Below are positions 12,888-24,174 of a DNA stretch of 64,000 nucleotides, in pieces. Every line of letters starts with the position of its first letter. Within the stretch, counting starts at the first letter, position 1. The position numbers and the translations under genes are program-made. The DNA lies in the NCBI RefSeq assembly GCF_029227915.1, contig NC_079882.1:3162001-3226000 (forward strand), in the 5' to 3' direction. Under the pieces are notes generated by a model that was not told the origin of the DNA, ran no database searches, and saw nothing but the letters and a program-made list of their open reading frames with translations. Source of the DNA: Hydractinia symbiolongicarpus. Its lineage: Eukaryota; Cnidaria; Hydrozoa; Anthoathecata; Hydractiniidae.

Positions 12888-14625
12888 TGTCTGCTATTCT
12901 GTTAGCTGTGCCATAACAAAGTGAATAATATTTGTATAATGAATCTTTCGAATAATTGAGTTTTAAGTTGCTTTCCTCTTTCGCATGAAATTGTTTTGCA
13001 ATACTTAAAAAAGGAACTCAAATCAAAAATCAATAAAAATAAGAAAAATATGAAATAGAATGACTCATTTTTGTTATTTGTTAAGAAAATTTGATTGCTA
13101 CGTTTTAAGTGAAATTCAATATGTTGTGTATGTATGTGAAACACCACTCTTTGGAACTTCAAATCCAAAGTCTGCATCAGCAGACTTTAGGGTTGCTTAA
13201 TGACGCGCAAATTCGATAACTTTTTAAAATAAGATAAAGTGGTTTGGCAGAGCACACCTTGTTCTTTTAAATAGAATACACAAAAGACTGAAACTCTAAC
13301 AGAAAGCAGATAGCATAGTCAAACCAAATTGACATTCCCATATTTAGAAAATTGTCAAAATTTATTTTGATGTCTTGACTTTAAGGTCGTATCAAACATC
13401 ATTGAATTGGTGTGTGTATAAATTTTTTAACTTAATCCGGCAAGGGAAAATGCTGTTTGGATGGTAATAATGTTACCCTTAAAATCTTCTTAATTTTCCA
13501 CTTGTACTAATAAGTCTTCAAGCAGAGTTAAATTAAGACAAAATTAAAGAGCCCTGTTGTAACAAGTTGTTTGTTTGCTGTATGAGCAACATTTTTTAAC
13601 TTTCGTAGCCTATCTTATCCCCAAGATCAAATCTCGCAGCACGATTCCTGATTATTTGCTCAGGTGTGGCGAGAAATAACACATTAACCACAGCTGTCCA
13701 TGCTAATTTTCGATTTATTGACTTTTTCAAAACTGGCACAATGTCCAGAAATGTTTTTATAGTTGTCTAAAGAGGAGAAAGGATATGGCACAATGCATGA
13801 CGCTTTGACGGTATTTACAACGTGTCTGTTTTCAAATTTTTTCTTAGTTTATCATGTAAATATTTTGATCATGAAAAGTCAATAAATGGATCAGGTGTTG
13901 ACGTAACGGATTGTGTAACTGTCCACGATTCACATTGGGATGTCTTTTCTTTACAGAGGACGTATTGTGTTTACAGATTCGATATAGAGAAAGGAGTAGT
14001 GTATTTCTTTTAGAAAAATCTGTCTGCAGAAGACGTTTGATGTAATTCTGATATTGAAATCCAAATAATTTGTCTTTAACAAATCTTGATTAGCTGAATG
14101 TGTCGTCATTTAGGTTTCGGACAGACTTGCGTCGTTTAGTCTTTGAACAGACTGGTGTTATTTAGACGTCGCACAGACTCGCGTTGGTTAGACTCGCGTC
14201 GTTTAGAGTTACGGTGGGGGAGCTGCCTAAGTTAGAGAAAATATTGTGTTATTAATGTATCAAATTTTTGATAAACCGATAAACCTACCCGGAACAATGT
14301 TTTATCACTTTTTTTCTCTTTGTAAAAAGACAAAAACAAATGAAAAACAACAAACAACACGAATTTTTTCTGTTGTTAGAAATGTGTTATTCAAAATTTA
14401 TTTCTTATTTTTTACATAAAATTCCAATAAGGAATTGCACGTAGAATTGTGACCTATAAGTCATTAACAAAACGTTGCGTTAGAAAACTGCGGTACAAGA
14501 ATGTTATCGCTTCAGCGGAAAAACAAAAAACAACGACAGGAAAAGCAGCTTAAGTTTCCATGTTATTGAAGTAAGAAGTTTAAAACATCACCACTAACTA
14601 TTCATCAAGTTTCATCGTCGTTCCA
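12888..14625. other. Outer flank of right arm
   Basis: Mirror of 1-1828. It holds short ORFs only (for example 12902-13177 minus and 13822-14013 plus) without recognisable motifs; their frames are not preserved well between arms. I see no gene here. Confidence 0.5.
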
Positions 14626-14743
14626 ACGTGCAACTTTTATGATACAATATGACCAAAGTGTCGCAGTACTCGATGTTGTTAACCGTCTGGATTTTTCAAG
14701 GGGGCAATACAGGGTTTTAGGCATTCCTGATTGGCTTAGTGCA

Positions 14744-14786
14744 CTTGACGACGGGCCGATATTTTGCGGTATTGCCCGTCGTCAAG
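14744..14786. repeat. Perfect 13-bp hairpin with dispersed motif
   Basis: CTTGACGACGGGC at 14744-14756 is followed after 17 bases by its exact complement at 14774-14786. The loop contains GATATTTTGCGGTA. A related loop motif, GATATTTTGCAGTA, recurs near 14946-14959 between GGGC and GCCC. This looks like the core of a short non-autonomous repeat family. Confidence 0.6.
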
Positions 14787-16969
14787 AAAGATGGTAGCTT
14801 AAAATGTAAACAAGCACGAAAAACAAGTTTAAAGAAGCATTGGAAATGATTATATATCTAACTCCTACAATACATTTATGGATAAAAACCTAACTTAGTC
14901 ATTGCACCGACCTCGCAAGCTTGGTCGGCACTTAGACCTCGGGCGATATTTTGCAGTACAGCCCAGGGTAATCGGTTATTATTGTATTAATACTATCAAC
15001 ACTTTATAATGTGACAACTAAACAGTAAATGTAAAGATATCTTGAAATCCTGCTAAAGCAGACATCGTCCAAAGAGGAAAGCCCAATCAGACAGACAGTA
15101 ATACTTGCAATGGATACATTCTAGGCTAAACTTTCTAGACAAACAACCCAATGAAATTTTATAACTATAAATGCTCCCCATTAACGGAAATTATAAAAAT
15201 AGAATGACGACAAACAAATATTCATCAATGCGATAGCAAAGATGTATTGTCAACAATTACAAGCGGAAATAAAAATCCTTTTAATTGAAGAATTGAAAAC
15301 AGTTGTTAATCAAAAAATACTTTCATATCTTACATGGCTTATTTTTGTTATGGATATGCTTTATGCCCAAATATATTCCCTCCTAATTTGCAATCCTCGT
15401 AAAGTAAAGTTTAAGAAAACCTTTTTCGGTCAAAATTCTGTGTAAAACTATAATAAGCGGCCAAATTATTTTTGAACTGATGGTATCCGCTTTAGGGAGA
15501 TTCCACTGTACAAATACTCCATATTTAAAAAAAAAAAATTCTCGCCTTTGTCACGTTAGTAATGATTCACCATTAAATCACCATATTCTGCACTTTTTTC
15601 TCATGTTTTTAGTATAGTGTTTGATTAAAATGACTGCTACAATATTTGGCTATGAAAAGTAAAGCAACAGTGCTTTATAAAAAGTCATTTAATGTTAGAA
15701 GTACCGTAAAAGTACCGTAAAAACAATATGTTTATGATTGTCACAGATTTAGCATGGTCAATATTTTGGATCTATTATGTATATAATATGTATTTGGACA
15801 ATGGAATTGGGTAATTCCTTCTTCTCCTCCTTCCCCTATTTAAAGTCGGTTATGAAACGCACCAAGTTTGTGTATCCCAACCATGTTCGTACATCAGTCA
15901 CGTTAACATTAAGAGAAAAGAAGGCAGTTTCACAAATTTTGCGAAGAATGGTAGAACATCAATCCAATAATTCTTCTTACAATTACGCAGTGTTGTAATG
16001 TGCTTCTCGCACTTTTGAATATTTCAAGATGGCGACCAAGCTGCGGGTGCGTGACTTTCTTGGTTTGCATATGATATTGATGATGATGAATTTGACGAAG
16101 ATTATAAAATTCAGACACTCCAGATGATTTTGAATTGGAAAAGATAGAGACTGGATTCCTAATAAAAGTTTTAAACATTTGTTAATTAAAAAGTTCGTAC
16201 AGGAAACTGATACTAAATAACAGCGATACTTTATTATTAAGCATGCACATATAAATGACCTTTCTGAATGGACACGACGAGATGGGTGGTACTCAAAGAC
16301 GGAGCGAATACATCCAACATTTTAACAACAAATATAAAGAAATTAAACCTAAGTTAACACCAAATATGAGAACAAAAAGTTCTGAAATGAAAAGCAAACA
16401 CTCTTTTCGTCACGCTAGCAATCTGTGATGGAGAAAAATTGTTTGTTGTTGAATTGAATTTGGTTACGTGTGTTCTGATATATACACAGTCCACAATGAT
16501 TTGTTCTTGTTTAGCCTTTCGTCATCATAGAAAAAGATTGAGCTTTTTCGTGATGTATATCACGAAGTCAGATCTAATGACTTGCGAATATTGTTCCCTA
16601 TGTCTTTTTACTCAATGTTTGTTTCGGTTAACTAGCAGTGCATTTTTTTGCTACGAAGTCAGGTTCTTTTGTTCAATTTTTAAGAGAACCTTGGAGGAGC
16701 TTAAAGATAAAAATAGAAAACCTAAACTAGCTTAAAAACTGCATGAAAGGTGTATCTTTTAGCTTTAGAAAAAGAAATAGCTTACTACAGCAAACTTCTG
16801 TTTCGACGGAAAATTGTTTAAGGATGAAAATATGCACCCTGCACAGAAACTCTTGTTTATGAAAAGTTATTTGTGAACAATCAATTTTGATAGATTCGTT
16901 ACTCAGCTAGCTATTTCAAAAGAGTAACCAAAGAGAAAGGTAAATTAATATTAATACTTTTTATTTCAG
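14787..16969. other. Gene-poor AT-rich stretch
   Basis: Apart from the hairpin and the possible transposon end, only short ORFs occur (for example 15242-15445 and 16439-16735, plus strand). None shows a known motif or a convincing exon chain. Confidence 0.4.
15488..15510. mobile_element. Possible pogo/Tigger-type terminal repeat
   Basis: The sequence ends AGGGAGATTCCACTG followed by TA, resembling the terminal repeats of TA-targeting transposons. Upstream, short matching segments (AAGCGG and CCGCTT) fit a subterminal repeat. No transposase is recognisable beside it and I did not find the other end. Confidence 0.3.
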
Positions 16970-17134
16970 AAGCTTTGTGAAAAAAACGACAAGCATTCAC
17001 AAAGAAAGGCAGTGCAAACATCTTTTTTTAAAAATTTGTATATTGCAATTGAAAGTGATAGTAACACCATAGACTTAGTATATAGTTACGAGAGTTTTGA
17101 TAAACAGTATACACTAAAGTCCGGTGGTTCTTAG
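16970..17134 (+). other. Unassigned ORF after a splice-acceptor-like site
   Basis: A 54-codon frame begins directly after TTATTTCAG and ends in TAG. Its composition is charged and polar, like a terminal coding exon. I could not find an upstream exon in phase, and the family is not recognised. Confidence 0.25.
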
Positions 17135-17242
17135 GAGGGTTGCGCCTAATTTGTCTGATCAATTCACGACTTTATTTAATATATATATATTCTTATATAT
17201 TTTTTTATAAGTGATCCAAAGTGACATAAAACGAGAAGGGAG

Positions 17243-17569
17243 ATTTTTTTTGGTATTCCAGAAGATTTATTTTTAGAAATTTCCTCTGGTGTGTTGGACT
17301 TAACCTTTATTACCAGCGTTTGTTACGAATATCAAGACTATGTTTTGCTTTATAAGCAGCATAAACGTCATGAGAAAACTAATGCCAGCGTTTGTTTCTC
17401 CAGTTCTGCAGCTTCTATTGTGCTTGCAGTAAAACCTCATATTGTTTTCAGTGTCATGGAGCGAATAAATAATCATGAACAAGTCTTAAGTATATGGACA
17501 GCTAAATGGACATATGATTTTCTTTTAGAAAAATGTTATTATCATAGCCGTCTATCGAATAATTCATAA
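17243..17569 (+). other. Unassigned ORF of about 108 codons
   Basis: An open frame beginning around the sequence FFGIPEDLFLEI continues to a stop after LSNNS. Composition looks protein-like (aromatic residues, several Cys, Trp pair) rather than repeat-derived, but I recognise no domain. It may be an exon of an old gene or of a transposon. Confidence 0.25.
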
Positions 17570-20389
17570 TATTCCAACCTTAAACGTCAAAAACGCAGTT
17601 TATTTCTGTAACACACACAAATGTAACTCCAAATTTCACAATTAAATTGGATATAAAATTTTTTCGTCAAATAGTTCGTTTTGTATATCTTTAATTCTAG
17701 TGTTAATGATTTTTAAGCTGTTGACGTGATGTTGTTCAATGAGGTCTACAACTATCTTCCCTGCCAACGTTACTCCTTTATTCATTCTAACAGCTTTTTT
17801 TTGATCGTCATGTCTTGAAAGAAATTGTGATTGATCGATGAGATTGTTCACACGAGTTATTTTTTCCATACGTGAACGAAACTAACACAACCGCTTCCTC
17901 TGTCTTTTCTATTGCAAACGATTTTGATACATGTCTCTCTCTTTTATATAATCAATTTTTATCACTGGGATTTTAAAACATTTTATTTCTGTAAAGAATG
18001 GTAATATAGAAACTAGAAACTAATTACTTTGAAGAAAGTGTTACAGTGAAATACCAATTTGTGTATTTGAACATTTTAAAGCAATTTTACAAAAAAATTA
18101 CATGTTCTCTGAAAAAAAAATGCCGGCTTTTTTCTCTAATAAGGATAAAAACAAAAAGTTTGAGTCGAGTTACTTAAGTTTTTTATACAGCGATATGTTA
18201 TATTACACATTTTAAATCTCTTCCACTTTTTGTGTTCTATTTCTCCCCATGGTTTCATTTCCTGTCTCAATTCGTAATCCTTTTCTTTAGTTCTTCAACT
18301 CTTCCTTTACATTTATTCTCCCTACCCAGTCATATTTATTGTTGTGATTTGTGTCAACGTCCTCTAACTGGTTATTATTTAACTGTAATTCGACAGATTA
18401 GCATCAATAGGATCATCAACGTTTTGTTAAAATTTTAAAATACTCTAAGTAAATACGGTAGGTAGTATTGTTGCATGGTGAAAACCTGTTACGGTAAAAG
18501 GTGTAATCGCAGTTAACCCGAAGATTTGTGGCAACTTGTAACTGGTAACCGGAATCTGTTGACTTTATAACTTACTTTGTCTTATAGAGTTAAAAATAAA
18601 TTTTGATTGAGATTTAAAAAAATAAAATCTTCTTTCCGAGTGATGGTCTTGTATAATGTCGACTTTAGCTAATAACGGATTTTAAAAAAAATTGGAAGTT
18701 AATAATGTTTGTTGCTGCTTCAAATCATTAATTTGAAAATGAGCAAAAACAGGATGTAAACAAATCCTGCCGCAAAGGAAAAGTTGTGAGCAAACTAAAT
18801 AACTTGGCCAAGAACAGTGTTGATCAAGAAAGTAAACCGATGTCTCAGTAGTAACTGGGAAATAAGAAACCATTTTTTGTAACTTTCACGTTGTAATCCT
18901 TCCAAAAATAACAACCTTTAAAAAACGCCCTTGTTATGTTTTACCAAATTCTCAAATGTTTTATTTATATTCTAAACAAATGCTCTTATGCTTATTAAAC
19001 AAGTTAAAAAGAACAGCATTTTAAAATCCACTTTACCTGGTTTTAAACAAGTTTTCTTATGCTTACACAACCCACCCTATTTTCGGGGGGAGGGGAGTGG
19101 TACCGTAATAGTCCAGATAAGGTACAAGCCAGAAACTTTATGACTTTTGTTTTTCATATCAAGAAAAGATTAGAAATATTTATTTCAAATTAATTTATTT
19201 TAAATGAAAGTGGGTCCTTTATACATTTTTTCGAAGTATATTTCTTTCTTGGCATTATAAAACTTGCCTGATTTAAATATACCTCTGTTATGTCATTGAC
19301 ATGGTAGAGGTAATTCGGGCAAATATGATTTGTATGGGAAAATGATAAATTGATACAAAAGATTGTCAAATCGCATTTTCATACTGTTTACTTACTGTTC
19401 TACATTAAGCTAAGCGTGTCATTTAGGGTCAGAGGTTTTCTAACCGAAATGAAAAATTGGGAAGATTCAATTAACCTAATTAAGGTGATGACATTACCAC
19501 ATAAGATTTATAAATATACAAAACTCATAAAATATTTTTTAAGGACATTTTTTATAGATTTTTGCTACACTTGTAAAATACACAGCTATAGAAGTTCCCT
19601 ACTTGCAAAGTTATTATAACTCCAATCTCTTGCGTGGAAATAGAAAAAATCTTATAAGCCGAGAATTTAAAATGCAACTCGTAAGGAAAAACTTGTAAAT
19701 TGGATCTCGTAACTTATCCAGTCAACAACAACAAAATTTTACATATTGCTCAAATTAGTGACGGATTTTTAAATATTTGCTGTTGGTTACATCTACTTTG
19801 ATAACTTTAAAAAAAACACGTTAACAGGCATAATGTTATTTTTAAAATTGATTCTTGATTTACATCATTAGGTTTTGCACAGGAAACACAAGTACACAAT
19901 TTCTTGTCATTATTCCAGATGTAAACTTTATGAGCGTGACGTCCTGTCACATAATTATTTTAAGAAAAACATCCTCCAACAACGCCCTGTTAAGTTGTAC
20001 CACAATGTCAAATGTTATATTTATATTCTAAACTTTCGTCACAGACAATTTAATATAATGGTGTAATACGGGTAATTGACGCTAAGCTTTCGTACGCAAA
20101 TTTAAGTCTAACATTTGATTTGTTGTATAGAGGAAAAAAATTGATTTTTAAATAAAAAAGCTCTTTGTATTTTACATTTTTCATATTAATAAGTTTACTT
20201 ATTGTTCTTATGTATTGACATGTATAGATTCTAAAGGATCTTTTTATTTTTTTCCAAAGAAAATATTTTCAGCAGAATGTACAAAAATGTTTTAGTATAA
20301 ACGATAATGCATTTTAGGAGAATGGCAATATATTACGTGTTTTGAGCAACAGTGGTTTTAAAGTTTAATAATCCATCATCCATCCAGGT
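17570..20389. other. AT-rich stretch with a diverged direct repeat
   Basis: The only structure noted is a pair of diverged direct copies of about 75 bases, near 18908-18985 and 19960-20040, sharing ACGCCCT..GTTA.G and TTTATATTCTAAAC. A minus-strand ORF at 17642-17869 (75 aa, charged) is not recognisable. Confidence 0.4.
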
Positions 20390-20900
20390 TCGAGGGTAGT
20401 ATAATACTTCCCTCATTAAAAACTCAGTGTTAATATTTAGGTTTACTTTTAGAGTACCTTAATTGTTGACATCAAGTTCAAATCTTTGGTGATCTGTTTT
20501 CACAATTGTTATTACATTTATAACTTTACTTTGTCATTATGATAAAAAAAAAAAAAATTTTTTTACTCCATTATTTCTAACTACACGGATGCTTATTTCT
20601 TAAGGTGATCCCTTTTACAAAAAATTCAAACATTCACTAACATAGCTATTTAGCAAACGTTTTTTGCCGTTTTTCAAAGTTAACAAAATGATAAACAGGT
20701 CAATTGCAAGCCGGCCGCTAAAGCGATATTTGTAGGAGCTGCGTATGTTACGTGTCCAACGTTAAAAATGTTTTAAAAGACTCAAACCACAACACGTAAG
20801 GGTCATTAAATATATGATGTAAAAAGGATAATTCTACCCCATGGATGAGGTGACGATGCAAGTCCCAAAAACCGTGTGTAAAAATGCAAGATTAATATAC
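20390..20900 (+). repeat. Left arm of second inverted repeat
   Basis: Shares blocks with the reverse complement of 22060-22490, in order: AATACTTCC.., TACTTTTAGAGTA, TTGACATCAAGTT, ACTCCATTATTT followed by CTACACGGATG, CATTCACTAA, and GAGGTGACG with CCCCAAAAAC-type sequence. Identity is roughly 70-75% by eye, so it is much older than the 14.6-kb palindrome. Confidence 0.75.
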
Positions 20901-21739
20901 AAAGTATTCACTAATTTTCTATAGTATATAATATTATAGGTCTCCAAAAAAAATGTAATGCATAGAAATTAATTTTAAGCGTAACTTGGAGTTTTTAGAA
21001 ACTTGAATTCAGAAAAGAGTATCAAATTAAATAAAGCTCCTCTCATTTGAGATTTATTGATTTAGAAAATTCCCACTCGTGATTGTTCGAATTATATGTT
21101 CATTTTCTAAATGTTATCAGGCTGTGAACAAATGTACCATTATATTTTAAATACAAAAAATGTTAAAAATAACGATAACGTTTCTATCTGTTTACAACAT
21201 AAAACTTTTTTGAAGAATAAAAACAAATGTTTTAATATGTAATATAGCGAGAGAACAAACTTGGTATGTCTTGGAATGGTAAAGTATATGTTTTAAAATG
21301 ACAAGTTTGCGATAAATAGTTTCAATATGCGATGAAAGATGGAGGATTCAGTGAAATCAATTGAGACACACATCCCATAATATGATGTCAAGCAATATCC
21401 TTTAAAGATTTAGGATGCGAATGTCTTCTCATAGTTTTAATAGCAAACAAACCACAAGTTATGGGCGGCATAACAAAAATAAAACATAAAAAGCATGAAT
21501 AAACAAGAAATCAAAATATAGATTTAGACGTTTTAGTGTCTAAAGAAAAAGTATTAAAGATAATAAAACACACATTAAGCTTCCATGTCTCTCTACTCTA
21601 TGTTTGAACGCCAATACTCATGGTTTCAATTGCATAATTTATAATCACATCTTTTTTGACATGCAAAATTAGGATTAGTAGCATCACATGAGCGGTCGCT
21701 TTAAATCAACTCACGTATGTAACAACAGATAACAAAGCT

Positions 21740-21810
21740 AGAAACAGGAATCCCTCACTGAATAAACAGAGTCGCCGTTTGTTTTTTTTAGTGAGGGAAT
21801 TCCTGTTTCT
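21740..21810. repeat. Hairpin with 19-bp stem
   Basis: GAAACAGGAATCCCTCACT and its complement (with one extra base) face each other about 30 bases apart inside the spacer of the second inverted repeat. Confidence 0.65.
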
Positions 21811-22059
21811 CAACATCACGAACCTTCAATTTCTAACACGTTTTAGGGTGTGGTACAACAATAACTTGGATTAAGTGGTTTTTCTTTTAAGCACGTTATT
21901 CAACATCAGCAAGGAATGCAGCTATTTTTGAACTGAACTTCCTTTTACGTTGTCCATATAAATAGTTGTATGAGAACGATGGGTAATAGCAACTTTAGAA
22001 AAAAAAAAGAAAAGAATGTTTTATTCTCTAAAAGAAGTAAGTGATACATTGTAGTGTAA

Positions 22060-22490
22060 AAATGTATATCGTATAATTTGATACCATATTTAGAAATATT
22101 TTGTACATAAATTTTGCACACAGTTTTTGGGGCTTGCACCGTCACCTCAAACATGGACCAGATTCATACTTCTTACATCATATAATTAATGGCCCCTACA
22201 AGTTGTTGTCTAACATACGCATCTGCAGTTTCGTTTTCACAATATTTTAGTGAATGCTTGAAGTTTTTGTAGAAGGGAGCAGCTAGTTTATAAAACTTAA
22301 AAAGAAAACATCCGTGTAGTTTAAAATAATGGAGTAAAATAATTTTATTTTTCTTTATGATGACAATGACAAAAAACAGATTACAAAAAGTTTGATTTTA
22401 ACTTGATGTCAACATTTGAGTTACTCTAAAAGTAAAGCTACCTGAATTTAATCCTGAGTTTATAATGCGGGAAGTATTTTTTATGTAATA
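22060..22490 (-). repeat. Right arm of second inverted repeat
   Basis: Reverse-complement partner of 20390-20900, ending about 190 bases before the start codon of the third secreted-family gene, so it may include that gene's upstream region. Confidence 0.75.
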
Positions 22491-22677
22491 ACTATAATGT
22501 TCCAATTCATCAAGCCTGAGTTAAACTTATATAATATCTGTTGCTCATAAAACGTATTATATATTTGAAATTTTAATATTTTTAAATCAAAATTTATTCT
22601 TTACTTACAGATTTAGAGATTAGCGATAGTGTTAGTAAATTATGTAATTCTTTTATAGGAATACTGCTTTCCAAATC

Positions 22678-24174
22678 ATGCATCTTCTTTTTCTCCTCTT
22701 TGTTAGTTGTCTGGCAGCATGCGTGGGAAAAAATATGAAAGTAAGTGCAAAAATTGTGCAATTTTATTGGCTAAAATCTATAAATCTTTAAGTAATTTTT
22801 AACTTTTATTTTGTTATATACAATGTCGAAATAAAATCTTTAAGTGATAGCTTATCAGCAGGTAAGTATTGGCTGCTTAGAATCATAGGAAATGATCAAT
22901 AAAAGGATCAAAAATTTCTGTTCGTTTTAGAGATTCCAAGTCATTGCCAAAGAGAATCTTATATAAAGAACTATGCAAATAAAGGTACTTAGGTGAAGGA
23001 TAGTAACGATTTGCGCTTTTTAGTTGTCACGAATTTTCATTTTAAATTTTTTTTTTCTCATAGGGAAAACATTACTTGCAGAAGATATTGAACTGTTAAA
23101 AAATTGTACCCAGTGTTTCCTAGAATGCAAAGGTTATTTCGGCACATTCGAAGCCATGTATGTGATGAGTAAAAAGAAAGGTTTGATTATAATAGTTAGC
23201 CTCTCAGACAGCGTAACACATGGTTAGTTGTATTTGCTAGAACCAAGATTACAGATTTTCGTTTTAAATAATCTTTTAAATTTCATTATCACTTTGAGTA
23301 AACTTTAGTAGCTGAATACCGGTATATTTAGGATGCTTGGGATATTACTTACAAGTTCAAAATGATATCGAGTCAAATGTCAAATATTTCGACTTTTACA
23401 GCAAGGTGAGCAATTGAACCTACGCACGGTCCGATCTCAATAGCATATACTGGATATTATTACTCAAAATTTGTTTAGAAAACAAAGATCAAGCGTAATG
23501 TGTACGCACGCCTCGGGTTTACCTACAACTTTACAATAATTTCATTGCAAGATGGAGAATCGTCAAACTTAAAAGCAAAAGCTCCCAGTAAGAACACATT
23601 ATTTTTGTTTTTAGCTACTGGTACTACATATTCTTCGTGGGATTGGGAAAAAAATCTTCTTAAAACAGTTGTAAGTAGCACAAGAAATGTTAAAGTATAT
23701 TTTACCACCCGACTACGGGGATTGATCCTTGCGTATAAGCACAATTTAAAAATCCTCCAGGCGAGTGATCCAGCTGATTTACTATTCCACTTCGATATGA
23801 ACAGCTCCTAAATATCATCAATCATTTCTGTGAGACATACTTGTTTATTTCAGGTTCTTGCGAGCTACAAGTTCTCGAAAGAATTGCTAAACGTATGGAA
23901 AATTACATTTATTTCTCATTTTTCTACTCATCCCAGATATTTCACAGACATAAATGTTTCATATAGGATTATCGAAAGAAAACGAATTCTTTAAGGGCTG
24001 TCCAGTTCAAAGTAGGAAATTTATTTTTGTGTTGTAAGAAGTTACTCGATAACGTAGAAAATGATTATGAAATTGATTTTTAATGCCTTAGATTACCCTT
24101 CAAGAAAAGTTACTGCAGAAAAGATATGTAATATGCACCCTGAAGATGCTTTAAAACGTGTGGTAATGACGTAA
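22678..24174 (+). CDS. Third member of the secreted cysteine-containing family (diverged)
   Basis: Exons recognised by homology and phase: 22678-22740 (signal peptide), a weak exon ending at 22861, 22931-22984, 23064-23222, 23332-23405, 23479-23587, 23854-23892, 23967-24011 and 24092-24174 (TAA). Exon lengths of 74, 39 and 45 and their phases equal those of the palindrome genes. Shared motifs are NC..F.ECKGY.GT, CLGYYL...NDIE, TYNF..IS..DGES, CELQV, FFK.C and AEKIC..HP, so six cysteines are common to all three proteins. It differs by an extra 54-base in-phase exon (22931-22984) and a shorter C-terminus. The exon ending at 22861 lacks a usable AG acceptor in the needed phase, so either its boundary is misjudged or the gene is damaged. 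Roughly 220 aa. Function unknown. Confidence 0.68.

Larger units (their letters stand above)
8309..14625 (-). repeat. Right arm of giant inverted repeat
   Basis: Reverse-complement copy of 1-6551. It ends at about 14625, where the sequence stops matching the window start; the true end cannot be fixed because the left arm is cut by the window. The arm differs from its partner mainly by an expanded 14-bp minisatellite (11640-11968) and by indels at 8400-9100. Both arms keep the same gene intact. Confidence 0.93.
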
